NCBI GenBank assembly: GCA_019634675.1
Contig: JAHCAX010000004.1
Coordinates: 1-64,000, forward strand
DNA: 64,000 bases
Origin: Acherontichlamydia pituitae
Lineage (GTDB): Bacteria; Chlamydiota; Chlamydiia; Chlamydiales; Rhabdochlamydiaceae
Direction of reading: 5' to 3'
Shown piece after piece: positions 8,522 to 17,845 of the stretch (position 1 is the stretch's first letter; every line of letters begins with the position of its first letter). A program made the translations under genes and the position numbers. A model generated the notes under the pieces. The model saw nothing but the letters and a program-made list of their open reading frames with translations, ran no database searches and had not been told where the DNA came from.

Positions 8522-9040
8522 CTAAACAAACGATCCCAGCCCCTTCCTTGTGGGGTATAGCCGGCGCTGCTTTTTTTGTTCTCTGGCAACTGTTTCATGG
8601 ACACCAAAAATCCGCCTTCTTCCGTCTTGACTGACTTCGATCTCCATATCTGAACGGAAGATGATCTCCGCTGCGCCAGCTTCGTCGCGCAGTCTCCTTG
8701 CGCTGACATCTGTATCCTTGAAGGATAACTTTGATAATTTGCGGATCTCGCTGTAGTTGCGTTGAATGACCCTCACCTGCTTTTTAGAGGAATCAGGAGC
8801 GATCGAGTGGTGCGCCTTTCCACGGAATCCTCTTAACTCCCTTCTTGAGGACTCGGTAAGCTCTTCATAGTAATGATATTTCATAGGGCTTTTTATATCG
8901 ACAGGGCTATCGAATGGCCTTGCTGCAGCAGAGCTTCTTGGAGGCGACTTAGGCTCTGGAATTGCTTCTGCTGTTTCGACAGGAAAAGAAGGCGGAGAGT
9001 AGACAAATGGAGAACTGGCATCTGGAATACGATGGGACAT
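8522..9040 (-). CDS. hypothetical protein
   Basis: A 172-residue protein starting MSHRIPDASSP, with CAGGT upstream. The frame is open further upstream, but that part overlaps the barrel gene at 9139 and is its shadow. The N-terminal 60 residues are Pro/Ser-rich; the C-terminal part is basic and helical (RRELRGFRGK, SEIRKLSKLSF, RRLRDEAGAAEIIF). No signal peptide, membrane segment or known family. It follows the barrel gene on the same strand with a gap of about 100 bases. A secreted effector is possible but unsupported. Confidence 0.6.
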   Translation of the reverse strand: MSHRIPDASSPFVYSPPSFPVETAEAIPEPKSPPRSSAAARPFDSPVDIKSPMKYHYYEELTESSRRELRGFRGKAHHSIAPDSSKKQVRVIQRNYSEIRKLSKLSFKDTDVSARRLRDEAGAAEIIFRSDMEIEVSQDGRRRIFGVHETVAREQKKQRRLYPTRKGLGSFV

Positions 9041-9138
9041 AGATTGACCTGAAAAAAAATGGAGAGAAGAGCGGCACCATACAAACTGCATGAAATGTTT
9101 CCCAAGGAAACTTAAAAAATCAGGAAGCAAAGAGAGTT

Positions 9139-10161
9139 TTAGAAGTTGGACTTCCAGCAGCAGTGCTCTTCTAAAGGAATGATGGGTATCATCCGCTTGA
9201 CTGGCTGATAGATTTGACGATTTGTCACAACGCGAGGTTTTCTTAGCTTGGTGAATTTGTATAAAGGCAAGGAAAGAACGAATCCGCCTTGGTACAAAGT
9301 TCCAAAATGATTGTCGCTGCTCACAATGAACGATAAGGCAAAATAATCGCCAAACTGAGGTTGGATGGCAACCTGCCCTCCCCATACTTGCGGATGTCCC
9401 GATTTTCCCGTTAGAAAATAGGGGCCTCCTGATGCATAGAGCATAAAGTCGCCCGACTCGGCAGCCAAAAGGCTCAGTCCGATATTGCCGCCGAATAAAG
9501 CTTTTTCTTTCTTCTTTCTGACAGCTTTATAATCGCCGATATAGTCGTCATAGGTGCATTTTCTGACGTGTTTTGTATTGCCTAGCGGGATATATCCATT
9601 GGCATTCAATTCCCACCGTCTTCCGATCAGCTCCGCTCCAATTCCTAATTGATGATAACCGCCATGGTTCCCTCCACGGAAGCTATAAAATGCGTTGAAG
9701 CCTACCATGGCAGGAATCTTGTCTGACAGAGATCTTCCTCCGACGCCCAAATTCGCTGCCCATTGATTCTCAAAGATAAATATCCCTTGCGCCTCGATGA
9801 ACGGCATGACGGCGAATGCTGGGTATTCAGGAGCGAACATGACATCAAGGCCGCTATAGCCTCCATCATATCCAATGCCATTGCCAACGACGCCAAATGC
9901 CGTTATCCGTTTGGGGATCGGTTTCTTATTCCATCTCTCAGAGTTAAGCGTCGACCGCTCGTTCGGGTCCTGCAAAACTTCTCTGGCGCGGGCCGTATGC
10001 GCAGCAGTTTCAGTGCCGACCGGCATTGCCGGCCACCTACGTACCTCGACCTTCTTCATGGATTTTAAGTATGAAGAAGCCCCTTGCTTACCATGGATTT
10101 GGTAGGCATAGATCGCTAAAACCGCAGAAACAGCTATTAAGCCAAATCGATTATATCGAAT
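9139..10161 (-). CDS. inverse-autotransporter-like outer membrane barrel, ATT start
   Basis: The main frame encodes a beta-barrel with motifs of the inverse-autotransporter (intimin-type) translocator: a GYDGGYSGLDVMF segment, W-x-NLGVGGRSL, GFNAFYSFRGG, QLGIGAELIGRRWELNANGYIPLG, and a C-terminal Phe (KSNF). There is no passenger domain. The first ATG (10059) leaves no signal peptide. The frame stays open upstream and, beginning at ATT (10161), encodes RYNRFGLIAVSAVLAIYAYQ, a good signal peptide, 8 bases after a strong GGAGGAGG. No ATG, GTG or TTG is in frame there. I therefore propose an ATT start (340 residues). A CTG further up is the alternative. Confidence 0.72.
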   Translation of the reverse strand: MRYNRFGLIAVSAVLAIYAYQIHGKQGASSYLKSMKKVEVRRWPAMPVGTETAAHTARAREVLQDPNERSTLNSERWNKKPIPKRITAFGVVGNGIGYDGGYSGLDVMFAPEYPAFAVMPFIEAQGIFIFENQWAANLGVGGRSLSDKIPAMVGFNAFYSFRGGNHGGYHQLGIGAELIGRRWELNANGYIPLGNTKHVRKCTYDDYIGDYKAVRKKKEKALFGGNIGLSLLAAESGDFMLYASGGPYFLTGKSGHPQVWGGQVAIQPQFGDYFALSFIVSSDNHFGTLYQGGFVLSLPLYKFTKLRKPRVVTNRQIYQPVKRMIPIIPLEEHCCWKSNF

Positions 10162-10558
10162 ATGAACCCCCTCCTCCGGTGCGTACAGAGACCCTATTCT
10201 TTCTCAGCCATAAACGTTTAACGCGCAAAAGTAAATAAAAAAAATTAAAAAAAATTTTTAATTATCAGATCAAATGAATGAAAAAGCGAATAAATTTATC
10301 TAAAGAACTGAAGAAAAACGGAATTGAAGTGTTGCAACTGAAATGCGACACGCCCCAGATCCTAATACAAAGCAATCCGTAGAGATATTCAAAGAGCAGA
10401 AAGGTTTAGCCGAAAATTTTTAAAAAAAACTATCTCTTTTAAAAAAAAGTATTATTTGATTTCATTATTCCTCTTGTTAGGGGTTATACCTTACAGGACT
10501 TTTCACCTTTTGCAGAGGCGGAAAGCAAGTTGATCAATCCACAAATTAGGTGGTACTC
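10162..10558. other. AT-rich intergenic region
   Basis: About 400 bp of strongly AT-rich sequence with long A and T runs (10230-10260, 10420-10450) between the divergent barrel and propeller genes. It must hold both promoters. No gene, hairpin or repeat stands out. Confidence 0.5.
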
Positions 10559-12136
10559 ATGAAAAGAATATTGTCAGCCTTATGTCTATGCGTTTCTGCG
10601 CATTTGATCGGTAATGAAATCGATACGTGGTCTTCCCCTCCTGAAACAATCTCATCGACAGGAGTGGATGCTTCCGATCCCCATTTAGGAATGGATACTA
10701 GCGGAAATGTCGTTGCCGCATGGCTTGAAAGCGGACAGGTTGTTTCAAGATCAAAGCCTCTGAACAACCCATGGGACACCTTAGCCACCATTTCAGGCAC
10801 CGGGGCCTCTTCCCCTCAAATGGTCGTTGATCCGAGCGGCAATGCCACAGCTGTTTGGGTTGAAAGCGGTTCCGTCAAAACTGCGGACAAACCATCGGGC
10901 GGCTCTTGGAGCAGCGCGACGAGCCTGTCCACCTCGAATTCTTCAGATCCTCAAATTGCCGTCCGTTCCAACGGCGACCTGGTTGCTGTTTGGATCGAGA
11001 GCGGAGTTGTCAACTCAAAGACCAAACTATTCGGCGGAAGCTGGTCATCAGCAGATACCCTTTCCGGATCGGGAGCCGATTCTCCGCAAGTTGCTATTGG
11101 AGACAATGGGGATGCCTTTGTTGTATGGCACGCCCAAAATGGCATATCTCTGATCGAGACCATCTATGCCGCTATCCGGCCGAACGGAGGAAGTTGGTCT
11201 GCCGCATCGACCATTTCCAACGCTTCAGAAAATAGCGTCGAACCTCAAGTTGCAGTCGATCCATCCGGAAATGCAACAGCAATCTGGTACACCTATACCC
11301 TTTCTGGATCATCTTACTTCAATGTCCTCCTAACGGCATCCTCCTATTCCTCGACAAGTTTCGCTTGGGAAACTCCCGTGCAGCTTTCCGAAAGTCCCGG
11401 TAAAAAAAATCCGGCAGACCTACAATCGCAGGTCCTCTATAGCCAATCTGGACTGCCTGTTGCTTCTTGGTCCAATTCCACCGATGGAGCCACTTTCCAC
11501 ATCAGCTCAAGCCAAAAAGGAACAGACGGTGTTTGGAGCCAGCCATTTACATTGGCGACCAGCTTATATGCCTATTCGATCAATATGGCAGTCAGCCCTG
11601 TGGGCGATCTCTTTGTCGCTTACATGACTTACGATTCTGCCTCATCTTCGGTCGTCATTGAGACAAGAGAGTCCCACATTGGAGGAGTTGGCGCAGGCGG
11701 ATGGACAGGGCCTTTCGTCCTCTCTACAGGGACCTCGAACGGCTTTCCTGGAATCTCAGCAGTCGTTACTGGCGGAACAGACACTAATGCCGCCGCTGCT
11801 TGGCTGAACTTCGACGGTTCAAACAATATCCTTCAGGCGGTTACAGGAACAGGAACGCTTGTCAGCCCTCCATCTAGTCCAGGGGTCGTCCAAAATTTCA
11901 ACGACTTTGGAATTTTTCAGGAGTACTACAACACGGTCACTTGGAGCGCCAGCACAGATCCTAATTTGGCTGGCTATATCATTTATCGCGGCAATGATAT
12001 TTTGACGTTCATCGACTCTGGCACTTTGCAATATGTCGATAACAACCAAGTGCAAAACGGTTCGGTGGTCTATGGCATTTCTGCTATAGATAATTCTGGA
12101 ACGGAAAGCGCTGTCGTGACCGTGTCGTTCCCTTAA
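10559..12136 (+). CDS. secreted beta-propeller/FN3 protein 1
   Basis: A 525-residue protein with a signal peptide (MKRILSALCLCVSAHLIG). About seven or eight repeats of roughly 50 residues follow, each with a core like DPSGNATAVWVESG and a GGSWS turn, which is the layout of a beta-propeller. The last ~90 residues form a fibronectin-III-like domain (YYNTVTWSASTDPNLAGYIIYRG...VVYGISAIDNSG). Two paralogues lie at 16271 and 25869 inside the collagen island. The start at 10559 has AGGTGG 6 bases upstream; an earlier GTG at 10550 overlaps that site. Likely an extracellular binding protein; the ligand is unknown. A terminator follows at 12173. Confidence 0.8.
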   Translation: MKRILSALCLCVSAHLIGNEIDTWSSPPETISSTGVDASDPHLGMDTSGNVVAAWLESGQVVSRSKPLNNPWDTLATISGTGASSPQMVVDPSGNATAVWVESGSVKTADKPSGGSWSSATSLSTSNSSDPQIAVRSNGDLVAVWIESGVVNSKTKLFGGSWSSADTLSGSGADSPQVAIGDNGDAFVVWHAQNGISLIETIYAAIRPNGGSWSAASTISNASENSVEPQVAVDPSGNATAIWYTYTLSGSSYFNVLLTASSYSSTSFAWETPVQLSESPGKKNPADLQSQVLYSQSGLPVASWSNSTDGATFHISSSQKGTDGVWSQPFTLATSLYAYSINMAVSPVGDLFVAYMTYDSASSSVVIETRESHIGGVGAGGWTGPFVLSTGTSNGFPGISAVVTGGTDTNAAAAWLNFDGSNNILQAVTGTGTLVSPPSSPGVVQNFNDFGIFQEYYNTVTWSASTDPNLAGYIIYRGNDILTFIDSGTLQYVDNNQVQNGSVVYGISAIDNSGTESAVVTVSFP

Positions 12137-12172
12137 GGTCTATCGCCTTAAGCAATACCTAACGGTTTTTTC

Positions 12173-12204
12173 AAACCCCGCTTCTTCAATGAGCGGGGTT
12201 TTTC
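12173..12204 (+). terminator. intrinsic terminator after propeller gene 1
   Basis: A 10-bp perfect GC-rich stem (12173-12182 / 12192-12201), 9-base loop and T run, 37 bases after the propeller stop. Confidence 0.9.
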
Positions 12205-12405
12205 TTTGTCCGATGATTTCAGAAATCCTGCACGCGCTTCGATTTATACATTTTGACTCCACGAAACCAAGAAAATCGATGCGAAGCGCACCGATAGGCG
12301 AAGCCCTGCCTTGACCAAGCAGGGCAAAGTTAAGGATCGATTTGACGCATTCCAGCAAAGTCGATCTCGATGTTTACAAAACCTAAGCGCGCAGTATCAC
12401 CTCTT

Positions 12406-15400
12406 CTACTGAAGCTTAGTGATCGTGATAAAGGCAATGGGAGAATTGTTTAAGCCAGGCGAAGCGCCAGGCACGCCAAGCGTTACACTAGCTGCATTGG
12501 GATTTACCAAAGTGATCGTGGACGGGTTTACAGTAATGTGAACAATGGAAGTGAGGGCCGCCATAGCAAATAATGCATTACCGCTGGTGTTTGCAGTTTT
12601 ATACTCCAATGCCTGATAGTTCCCAAGCGGGCTACCGTTCAAGCGAAGTTGCAAAAGCACTGTCTGCCCTCCTGTTGCTGGCAAAACTCCATATGTCAAC
12701 TGATAATAACCAGTATCCGCGATCCGTACCGTCCCAGTGCTGGGAAGGGTGATCAACGTAGGAGAGGATATTTTACGAATGGAAGAAAAGGGAACAGAAG
12801 CATTTGTAACGACAGAAATTGGAGATGGCGATGAGGGAACAACGATATAAGCAAAATCTTGTATGCTCCCCGTTGCACCTGTGAACCCTGTTTGACCTGA
12901 AGTTCCTGTTGCACTAACCCCTGCAGACCCTGTAAAACCAGTTGTTCCGGTAAAACCTGTTTTTCCGATACTTCCTGTAGTCCCTGTTACTCCTGTCCTT
13001 CCCGTTGCACCAGTAGCTCCGCTTGTTCCAGTTGAGCCGGTAAAACCAGTGGCCCCTGTGAACCCGGTTGCACCGCCAAATCCAGTTGTTCCAGTGAATC
13101 CTGTAGCACCTGTTAAACCCGTATTCCCTGTTAAGCCGGTTGGGCCGGACAAACCTGTTGAACCTGTAAAACCGGTTATCCCTGTTTTTCCTGTTAAACC
13201 TGTGGCCCCGGTGAAGCCTGTGGCTCCAGTAAATCCAGTCGCTCCAGTTGTCCCTGTACGGCCAGAAAAGCCTGTAGCACCTGTAAAGCCGGTGGCTCCG
13301 GTTATGCCTGTACTACCTGTGTAGCCTGTTGCTCCGGTAAAACCAGTTGTCCCTGTAAAACCAGTCATTCCTGTAAAACCTGCGGCTCCTGTCATTCCTG
13401 TGCTGCCCGTAAAGCCAGTAGATCCGGTCAATCCAGTCATTCCTGTAAAACCTGTGGCCCCTGTCATTCCTGTGCTGCCCGTAAAGCCAGTAGATCCAAT
13501 TAATCCAGTCATTCCTGTAAAGCCTGTTATTCCAGTGAATCCTGTTGTTCCGATAAACCCGATGCCTCCTGTTACACCTGAGGCCCCAGTAAAACCAGTT
13601 GTTCCAGTTAACCCGGTTGTCCCTGTAAAGCCCGTAGTCCCTGTTTCCCCTGTTGATCCGGTAAAGCCCGTTGTTCCAGTTAACCCGGTGCTACCAGTAA
13701 AACCGGTAGCTCCTGTTGTTCCAGTACTTCCCGTAAAGCCCGTTTTTCCTGTACTACCTGTAAAACCTGTTGCCCCAGTGAAGCCAGTGCTCCCTGTAAA
13801 ACCGGTTGCTCCGGTAAAGCCGGTTGCTCCAGTAAATCCTGTCGCTCCTGTTTCTCCAGTTGCCCCTATTTCACCCGTAGCTCCGGTAAAGCCGGTTGCT
13901 CCTGTTTCACCTGTGGATCCAGTAAATCCAGTAGCTCCGGTTTCACCCGTTGCTCCGGTAAAACCGGTGGATCCCGTTTCACCCGTTGCTCCGGTAAAGC
14001 CGGTAGTTCCTGTAAATCCTGTTGCCCCTGTTTCCCCTGTTGATCCGGTAAAGCCAGTCACACCTGTTGCCCCTGTTTCTCCAGTAAACCCTGTGATACC
14101 TGTTTCACCCGTTGCTCCAGTAAAGCCAGAGGCACCTGTTTCTCCGGTTACTCCTACAAAGCCTGTTGTTCCAATAAAGCCTGTGGCTCCTGTTTCACCT
14201 GTTGCTCCAGTAAAGCCTGTGGCACCTGTGAATCCAGTCGCTCCAGTAAAGCCTGTTACCCCCGTTTCTCCTGTTGCTCCAGTAAAGCCTGTTACCCCCG
14301 TTTCTCCTGTTGCTCCGGTAAAGCCTGTTACCCCCGTTTCTCCTGTTGCTCCAGTAAAGCCTGTTACCCCCGTTTCTCCTGTTGCTCCAGTAAAGCCTGT
14401 TACTCCCGTTTCTCCTGTTGCTCCAGTAAAGCCTGTTACTCCCGTTGTCCCTATAAATCCATCGGAGCCTGTTTCTCCTGTTGCTCCCGTGTCACCAGTT
14501 GCACCAGTAAAACCTGCAACGCCTGTTATGCCAGTTGTACCTTGTTCACCAGAGCCGCCTGTTTCACCCGCCATTCCTGTGGAGCCAGTCAAACCAAACG
14601 CTCCTGTCACCCCAACAGACCCTGTTTCACCAGCGGCGCCAGTAAAGCCTGCTGCACCAATGGTCCCTGCAGCTCCATTTGAACCCGATATTCCGGTCGA
14701 ACCTAGAGAACCCTCACTTCCAGCACCTCCTGTTTCACCTGCATAACCAGTTTCTCCATCACTTCCGACGGAACCCATCTGTCCTGTTGAACCGATGAAA
14801 CCGGTTGAGCCCATTGCGCCCATGCTTCCATCTGCGCCGGTTGCACCTGCAGCACCTGTAGCGCCAGTCGACCCCGTAGAGCCCATGGAGCCTTGATTGC
14901 CAGGTGAACCCATGCTGCCAACCCCTCCAGTCGTTCCTGTAGCTCCTGCAGCGCCCGTTGAGCCGGTAGCTCCTTGCGGGCCGCTGCCAACTGAAAGCAG
15001 ATCAAAGTTTAAGATCGAAAAAAAGTGGAACGGACCAAGAAGTCCTGGAGATGACGTGGGCGGGGGACCTGGAGGACCTGGAGGACCTGGTGGGCCGGGA
15101 GGACCCGGTGGGCCAGGAGGGCCATGTTTGGGCCGCCTGCCGCAACCCGTTTGAAGGAACTCAGCAATCGTAGAATACTTCTTTAAAGTAAAAAGAAGCT
15201 CATCGAACTGGGTCTCAGAGAAGTTTCTAAGAGGGCCTTGATAAAACTGCTCTCTTTGCTCTTTTGATAAACGATTGCTGCTTAAGTTGATCGTCTGGAT
15301 GATCTTCCCATACTCAGAAAGGAGGAGGACCATTTCATGGAAATTAGATTGAGATAAAACTCCTCTAGCAACAAGATCCCGCACATAATTGTGAATGTAT

Positions 15401-15552
15401 TGCCGCTCTTGTACGCTTAAGTTCTTAGCAAAAAGCAGTCTTTCCGAATCGGGGCGCTCAGCAGAAAAACTCGACGTGGCAAAAGTGGAAGCAGAAAAAG
15501 AAAGAAGGGAAAAAATTACTGCAAACTTCTTAAGAGCTGATCGGTTGATCAT
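12406..15552 (-). CDS. collagen-like protein 1 (long type, C1q-like head)
   Basis: A 1048-residue secreted collagen-like protein. Order: signal peptide (1-25, ending TFA), helical domain (about 45-135) shared with the genes at 30846 and 36696, a single Cys137 in GCGRRPK, six to seven GPP triplets, a ~30-residue non-collagenous hinge rich in Phe and Leu, then some 230 Gly-X-Y triplets (about 200-895), mostly Gly-X-Thr, and a C-terminal beta head (about 900-1048: GTVRIADTGYYQLTYGVLPATGG) resembling C1q/BclA heads. The same head type occurs only in the gene at 18803. It probably forms a trimeric surface fibre. The 5-copy 36-bp tandem repeat at 14251 suggests length variation. Confidence 0.9.
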   Translation of the reverse strand: MINRSALKKFAVIFSLLSFSASTFATSSFSAERPDSERLLFAKNLSVQERQYIHNYVRDLVARGVLSQSNFHEMVLLLSEYGKIIQTINLSSNRLSKEQREQFYQGPLRNFSETQFDELLFTLKKYSTIAEFLQTGCGRRPKHGPPGPPGPPGPPGPPGPPGPPPTSSPGLLGPFHFFSILNFDLLSVGSGPQGATGSTGAAGATGTTGGVGSMGSPGNQGSMGSTGSTGATGAAGATGADGSMGAMGSTGFIGSTGQMGSVGSDGETGYAGETGGAGSEGSLGSTGISGSNGAAGTIGAAGFTGAAGETGSVGVTGAFGLTGSTGMAGETGGSGEQGTTGITGVAGFTGATGDTGATGETGSDGFIGTTGVTGFTGATGETGVTGFTGATGETGVTGFTGATGETGVTGFTGATGETGVTGFTGATGETGVTGFTGATGFTGATGFTGATGETGATGFIGTTGFVGVTGETGASGFTGATGETGITGFTGETGATGVTGFTGSTGETGATGFTGTTGFTGATGETGSTGFTGATGETGATGFTGSTGETGATGFTGATGEIGATGETGATGFTGATGFTGATGFTGSTGFTGATGFTGSTGKTGFTGSTGTTGATGFTGSTGLTGTTGFTGSTGETGTTGFTGTTGLTGTTGFTGASGVTGGIGFIGTTGFTGITGFTGMTGLIGSTGFTGSTGMTGATGFTGMTGLTGSTGFTGSTGMTGAAGFTGMTGFTGTTGFTGATGYTGSTGITGATGFTGATGFSGRTGTTGATGFTGATGFTGATGLTGKTGITGFTGSTGLSGPTGLTGNTGLTGATGFTGTTGFGGATGFTGATGFTGSTGTSGATGATGRTGVTGTTGSIGKTGFTGTTGFTGSAGVSATGTSGQTGFTGATGSIQDFAYIVVPSSPSPISVVTNASVPFSSIRKISSPTLITLPSTGTVRIADTGYYQLTYGVLPATGGQTVLLQLRLNGSPLGNYQALEYKTANTSGNALFAMAALTSIVHITVNPSTITLVNPNAASVTLGVPGASPGLNNSPIAFITITKLQ
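14251..14440. repeat. 36-bp tandem repeat in collagen gene 1
   Basis: Five near-identical 36-bp copies plus a partial one, each encoding GETGVTGFTGAT. The unit is a multiple of 9 bp, so gain or loss of copies keeps both reading frame and triplet register. Confidence 0.85.
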
Positions 15553-15790
15553 TTGGTATTACCTTCCATTCCTCTGCGTTTCACTCACCGCGCACTCGAA
15601 TTTGCAATTGGCTCTTTAGAAACAGGTCGTTTAATTCCGTAAATTGGCAAGAAAGCCTCTTTCAAATTAGTACCCCGCCCTTCTAGGATGGGGCACTTAC
15701 GCGATCCGCACATATTGGAAATTTCGACTTTTCCCACTATCGTCAAATCGATATCCATCCCGCTCTGCGCCAACCGCGCAATCTGTAAGA

Positions 15791-16204
15791 TCAATGTTTT
15801 TTCTTGTAGGCAATGCAAGAGATTTCAATCCGCGCATTGTAAGCAAGCTCTGAAACAGCCACTACATCCCGCGTCGGGGGATATTTTGATTTAAAATTCT
15901 GTCCATAGGCTTCATCCATCGCGCTATAGTCCCGTATGTCCGTTAAATAGACAGTAGTGCTAATAACATCTTTCAAATCGGCGCCATTTGCTTTAAGGAC
16001 ATGCTTCATGTTGTCGATGACTTGGTCTGTCAGCGTTTCGATATCTCCATCAAGCATGACCCCTGTATGCGGATCAACGGGATATTGACCAGATACATAG
16101 ATGAAATCTCCTGCAGTCACTGCTGCGGAATAATTGGCTTTATCTTTTGAAAACCCTAGATTTGCTGCACAAAGAGCAGTTAATAACATGCATAGCTTGA
16201 TCAT
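15791..16204 (-). CDS. exported RidA-like protein 1
   Basis: A 137-residue RidA/YjgF-family protein. RidA hydrolyses reactive enamine/imine intermediates in the cytosol using a conserved Arg; here Arg112 (PPTRDVVAV) and Glu127 (RIEISCIAY) are present. Residues 1-18 (MIKLCMLLTALCAANLGF) are a signal peptide, which is unusual for the family. GGAGGG lies 6 bases before the ATG. It lies 67 bases after the propeller gene at 16271 on the same strand and is probably the last gene of the collagen-GT-propeller operon. It is paralogous to the protein at 21886. Confidence 0.85.
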   Translation of the reverse strand: MIKLCMLLTALCAANLGFSKDKANYSAAVTAGDFIYVSGQYPVDPHTGVMLDGDIETLTDQVIDNMKHVLKANGADLKDVISTTVYLTDIRDYSAMDEAYGQNFKSKYPPTRDVVAVSELAYNARIEISCIAYKKKH

Positions 16205-16270
16205 AATGCACCCTCCTTAGTTGTTAGAGAAAAAAAACACGCTTAACAATGCGACTTGAAAATCTCCGTT

Positions 16271-17839
16271 CTAATTCGAAAAGACAGAAGTCACGGGATC
16301 GCTCTGAAAACCGATGTCATCATATGCGACGACCGAGTAGGTAACTGTTTCTCCGGAAATGCGATTTTGATCCTCATAAGAAAGGACATTTGCCCCCACA
16401 TCTTGGACCATGATCCCATTTCGGAATATCCGATAACCGATCACATTCAGTGTGGTGCTGGCCTGCCATTGCAAAAGGTTATAGAGTTCTGTCAACACCC
16501 CAAAATCGTTGCTTTGCTGCGCCACTGTTAGTTGTGTCGGCGGCGCCACAATTGGAAAAGTCGCGGTCAATGCCTGCACCCCATTATAGGACCCGTCATT
16601 GTTCAGCCATACGATAGCACCATAGAGGGCTGATCCTGATTTATTGGCAACAGCAACGGGGTATGCATTTTGGCCTCCTCCAGACAAAGTCCACACTTTC
16701 ACACTTAAAGGCTGAAGGCTTTTTAAATCGTTCACAAAACCTTGTACGATCAATGTTGAACTCATTGGATCCAGATACATCCAGGCCATGTAGGCATTTC
16801 CTTTGTAGTCGACAGCCACATCAACGTCGTAAGCTAGCAAATTATAACCCACTAGATCATTCGATCCGCTCCATTGGTCGTCGATGCGTACGTTCCACTG
16901 CTCATTGAATGTCGAGCCGTTAAAGGAAGTCGTCCAGATCGCAATCGCATAGCGTTCCCCATCGACACCGACACGGCAGATCAGCTGCGATGGATCGGTG
17001 ACGCCCGGATTGGAAATATCGACAGGAGAGCTCCACGCCCCATTGAGCGGCATGCTTGCCGATTGGACGACGACATTAGAATATTGGCTGCCCGAAACAT
17101 CATAGCGAAACCAAACAGCTGTTGCCTTTCCGTCGGAAGAGATGGCAACATTAGGTTTTGCGCATTGTATCCCAGTTGAAGAGATGATCTGAGCTGCACT
17201 CCAACTTCCTGAGATATCTTTTACGGCTGCATAGATGACAGGGACAGACTGATTGCTCCCCTGCCAAACGACCGCAACATTGCCATTTGTTCCTACGGCA
17301 ACTTGAGGCAAAGAGGCCCCTGAAGCAGAAATCGTATCCGGAGTCGCAGGCCAATCTCCAGCAATCAGCTTTGTTGCCGACATAATGAGGCCATTTTCTA
17401 CCCATGCAGCAACAATGTTCCCCGATAAATCAAGAGCAATTCCGGGAGAAGAGCCCCCTGTTCCAGATAAGGTTTGAGGGGCTGACCAGCTTCCATTCAA
17501 GGGCTGCGTTGATGTCTTTATCAATCCATTTTCTACCCAAATGGCAGTTCCTGTCCCACTGTCATCAAGGACAACCTGAGGAGCGGACGCCCCCGAGCTA
17601 GACACCGTGCTGATCGGCAAAGACCACGTTCCATCAAGGGGATTAAACCGGGACATCACAACCCCATTTTCCACCCACACGGCAATGACATTGCCATTGG
17701 CATCGATTGCAAGGTCTTGGCCCGATGCATCGATCCCTGGATTTGAAATGTTGCTTGGAAGATCTGGCCATGGGTCTGCAGCACAGAAAATAGGAATCAG
17801 TGCTGCAAACTTGAAGAGCAATGAATTGACTTTGTTCAT
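16271..17839 (-). CDS. secreted beta-propeller/FN3 protein 2
   Basis: A 522-residue paralogue of the protein at 10559, with signal peptide (MNKVNSLLFKFAALIPIFCA), propeller repeats with GNVIAVWVENG-type cores, and a C-terminal FN3-like domain (YNLLQWQASTTLNVIGYRIFRNG...VTYSVVAYDDIG). It begins 6 bases after the stop of the GT92-like gene, so it is almost certainly cotranscribed with it and with the collagen gene at 18803. That context suggests a role in the same surface structure, for example binding carbohydrate or the fibre itself. No catalytic motif is visible. Confidence 0.8.
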   Translation of the reverse strand: MNKVNSLLFKFAALIPIFCAADPWPDLPSNISNPGIDASGQDLAIDANGNVIAVWVENGVVMSRFNPLDGTWSLPISTVSSSGASAPQVVLDDSGTGTAIWVENGLIKTSTQPLNGSWSAPQTLSGTGGSSPGIALDLSGNIVAAWVENGLIMSATKLIAGDWPATPDTISASGASLPQVAVGTNGNVAVVWQGSNQSVPVIYAAVKDISGSWSAAQIISSTGIQCAKPNVAISSDGKATAVWFRYDVSGSQYSNVVVQSASMPLNGAWSSPVDISNPGVTDPSQLICRVGVDGERYAIAIWTTSFNGSTFNEQWNVRIDDQWSGSNDLVGYNLLAYDVDVAVDYKGNAYMAWMYLDPMSSTLIVQGFVNDLKSLQPLSVKVWTLSGGGQNAYPVAVANKSGSALYGAIVWLNNDGSYNGVQALTATFPIVAPPTQLTVAQQSNDFGVLTELYNLLQWQASTTLNVIGYRIFRNGIMVQDVGANVLSYEDQNRISGETVTYSVVAYDDIGFQSDPVTSVFSN

Positions 17840-17845
17840 AAGGGC

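Noticed and set aside
9041..9385. Upstream extension of the 8522 gene to 9385
   Set aside because: This part lies antiparallel in frame space to the conserved barrel gene on the same strand and has no protein-like features. The internal ATG at 9040 has a ribosome site.
14251..14440. 36-bp regular repeats as a CRISPR array
   Set aside because: The units are contiguous with no unique spacers, encode collagen triplets and have no cas genes nearby.
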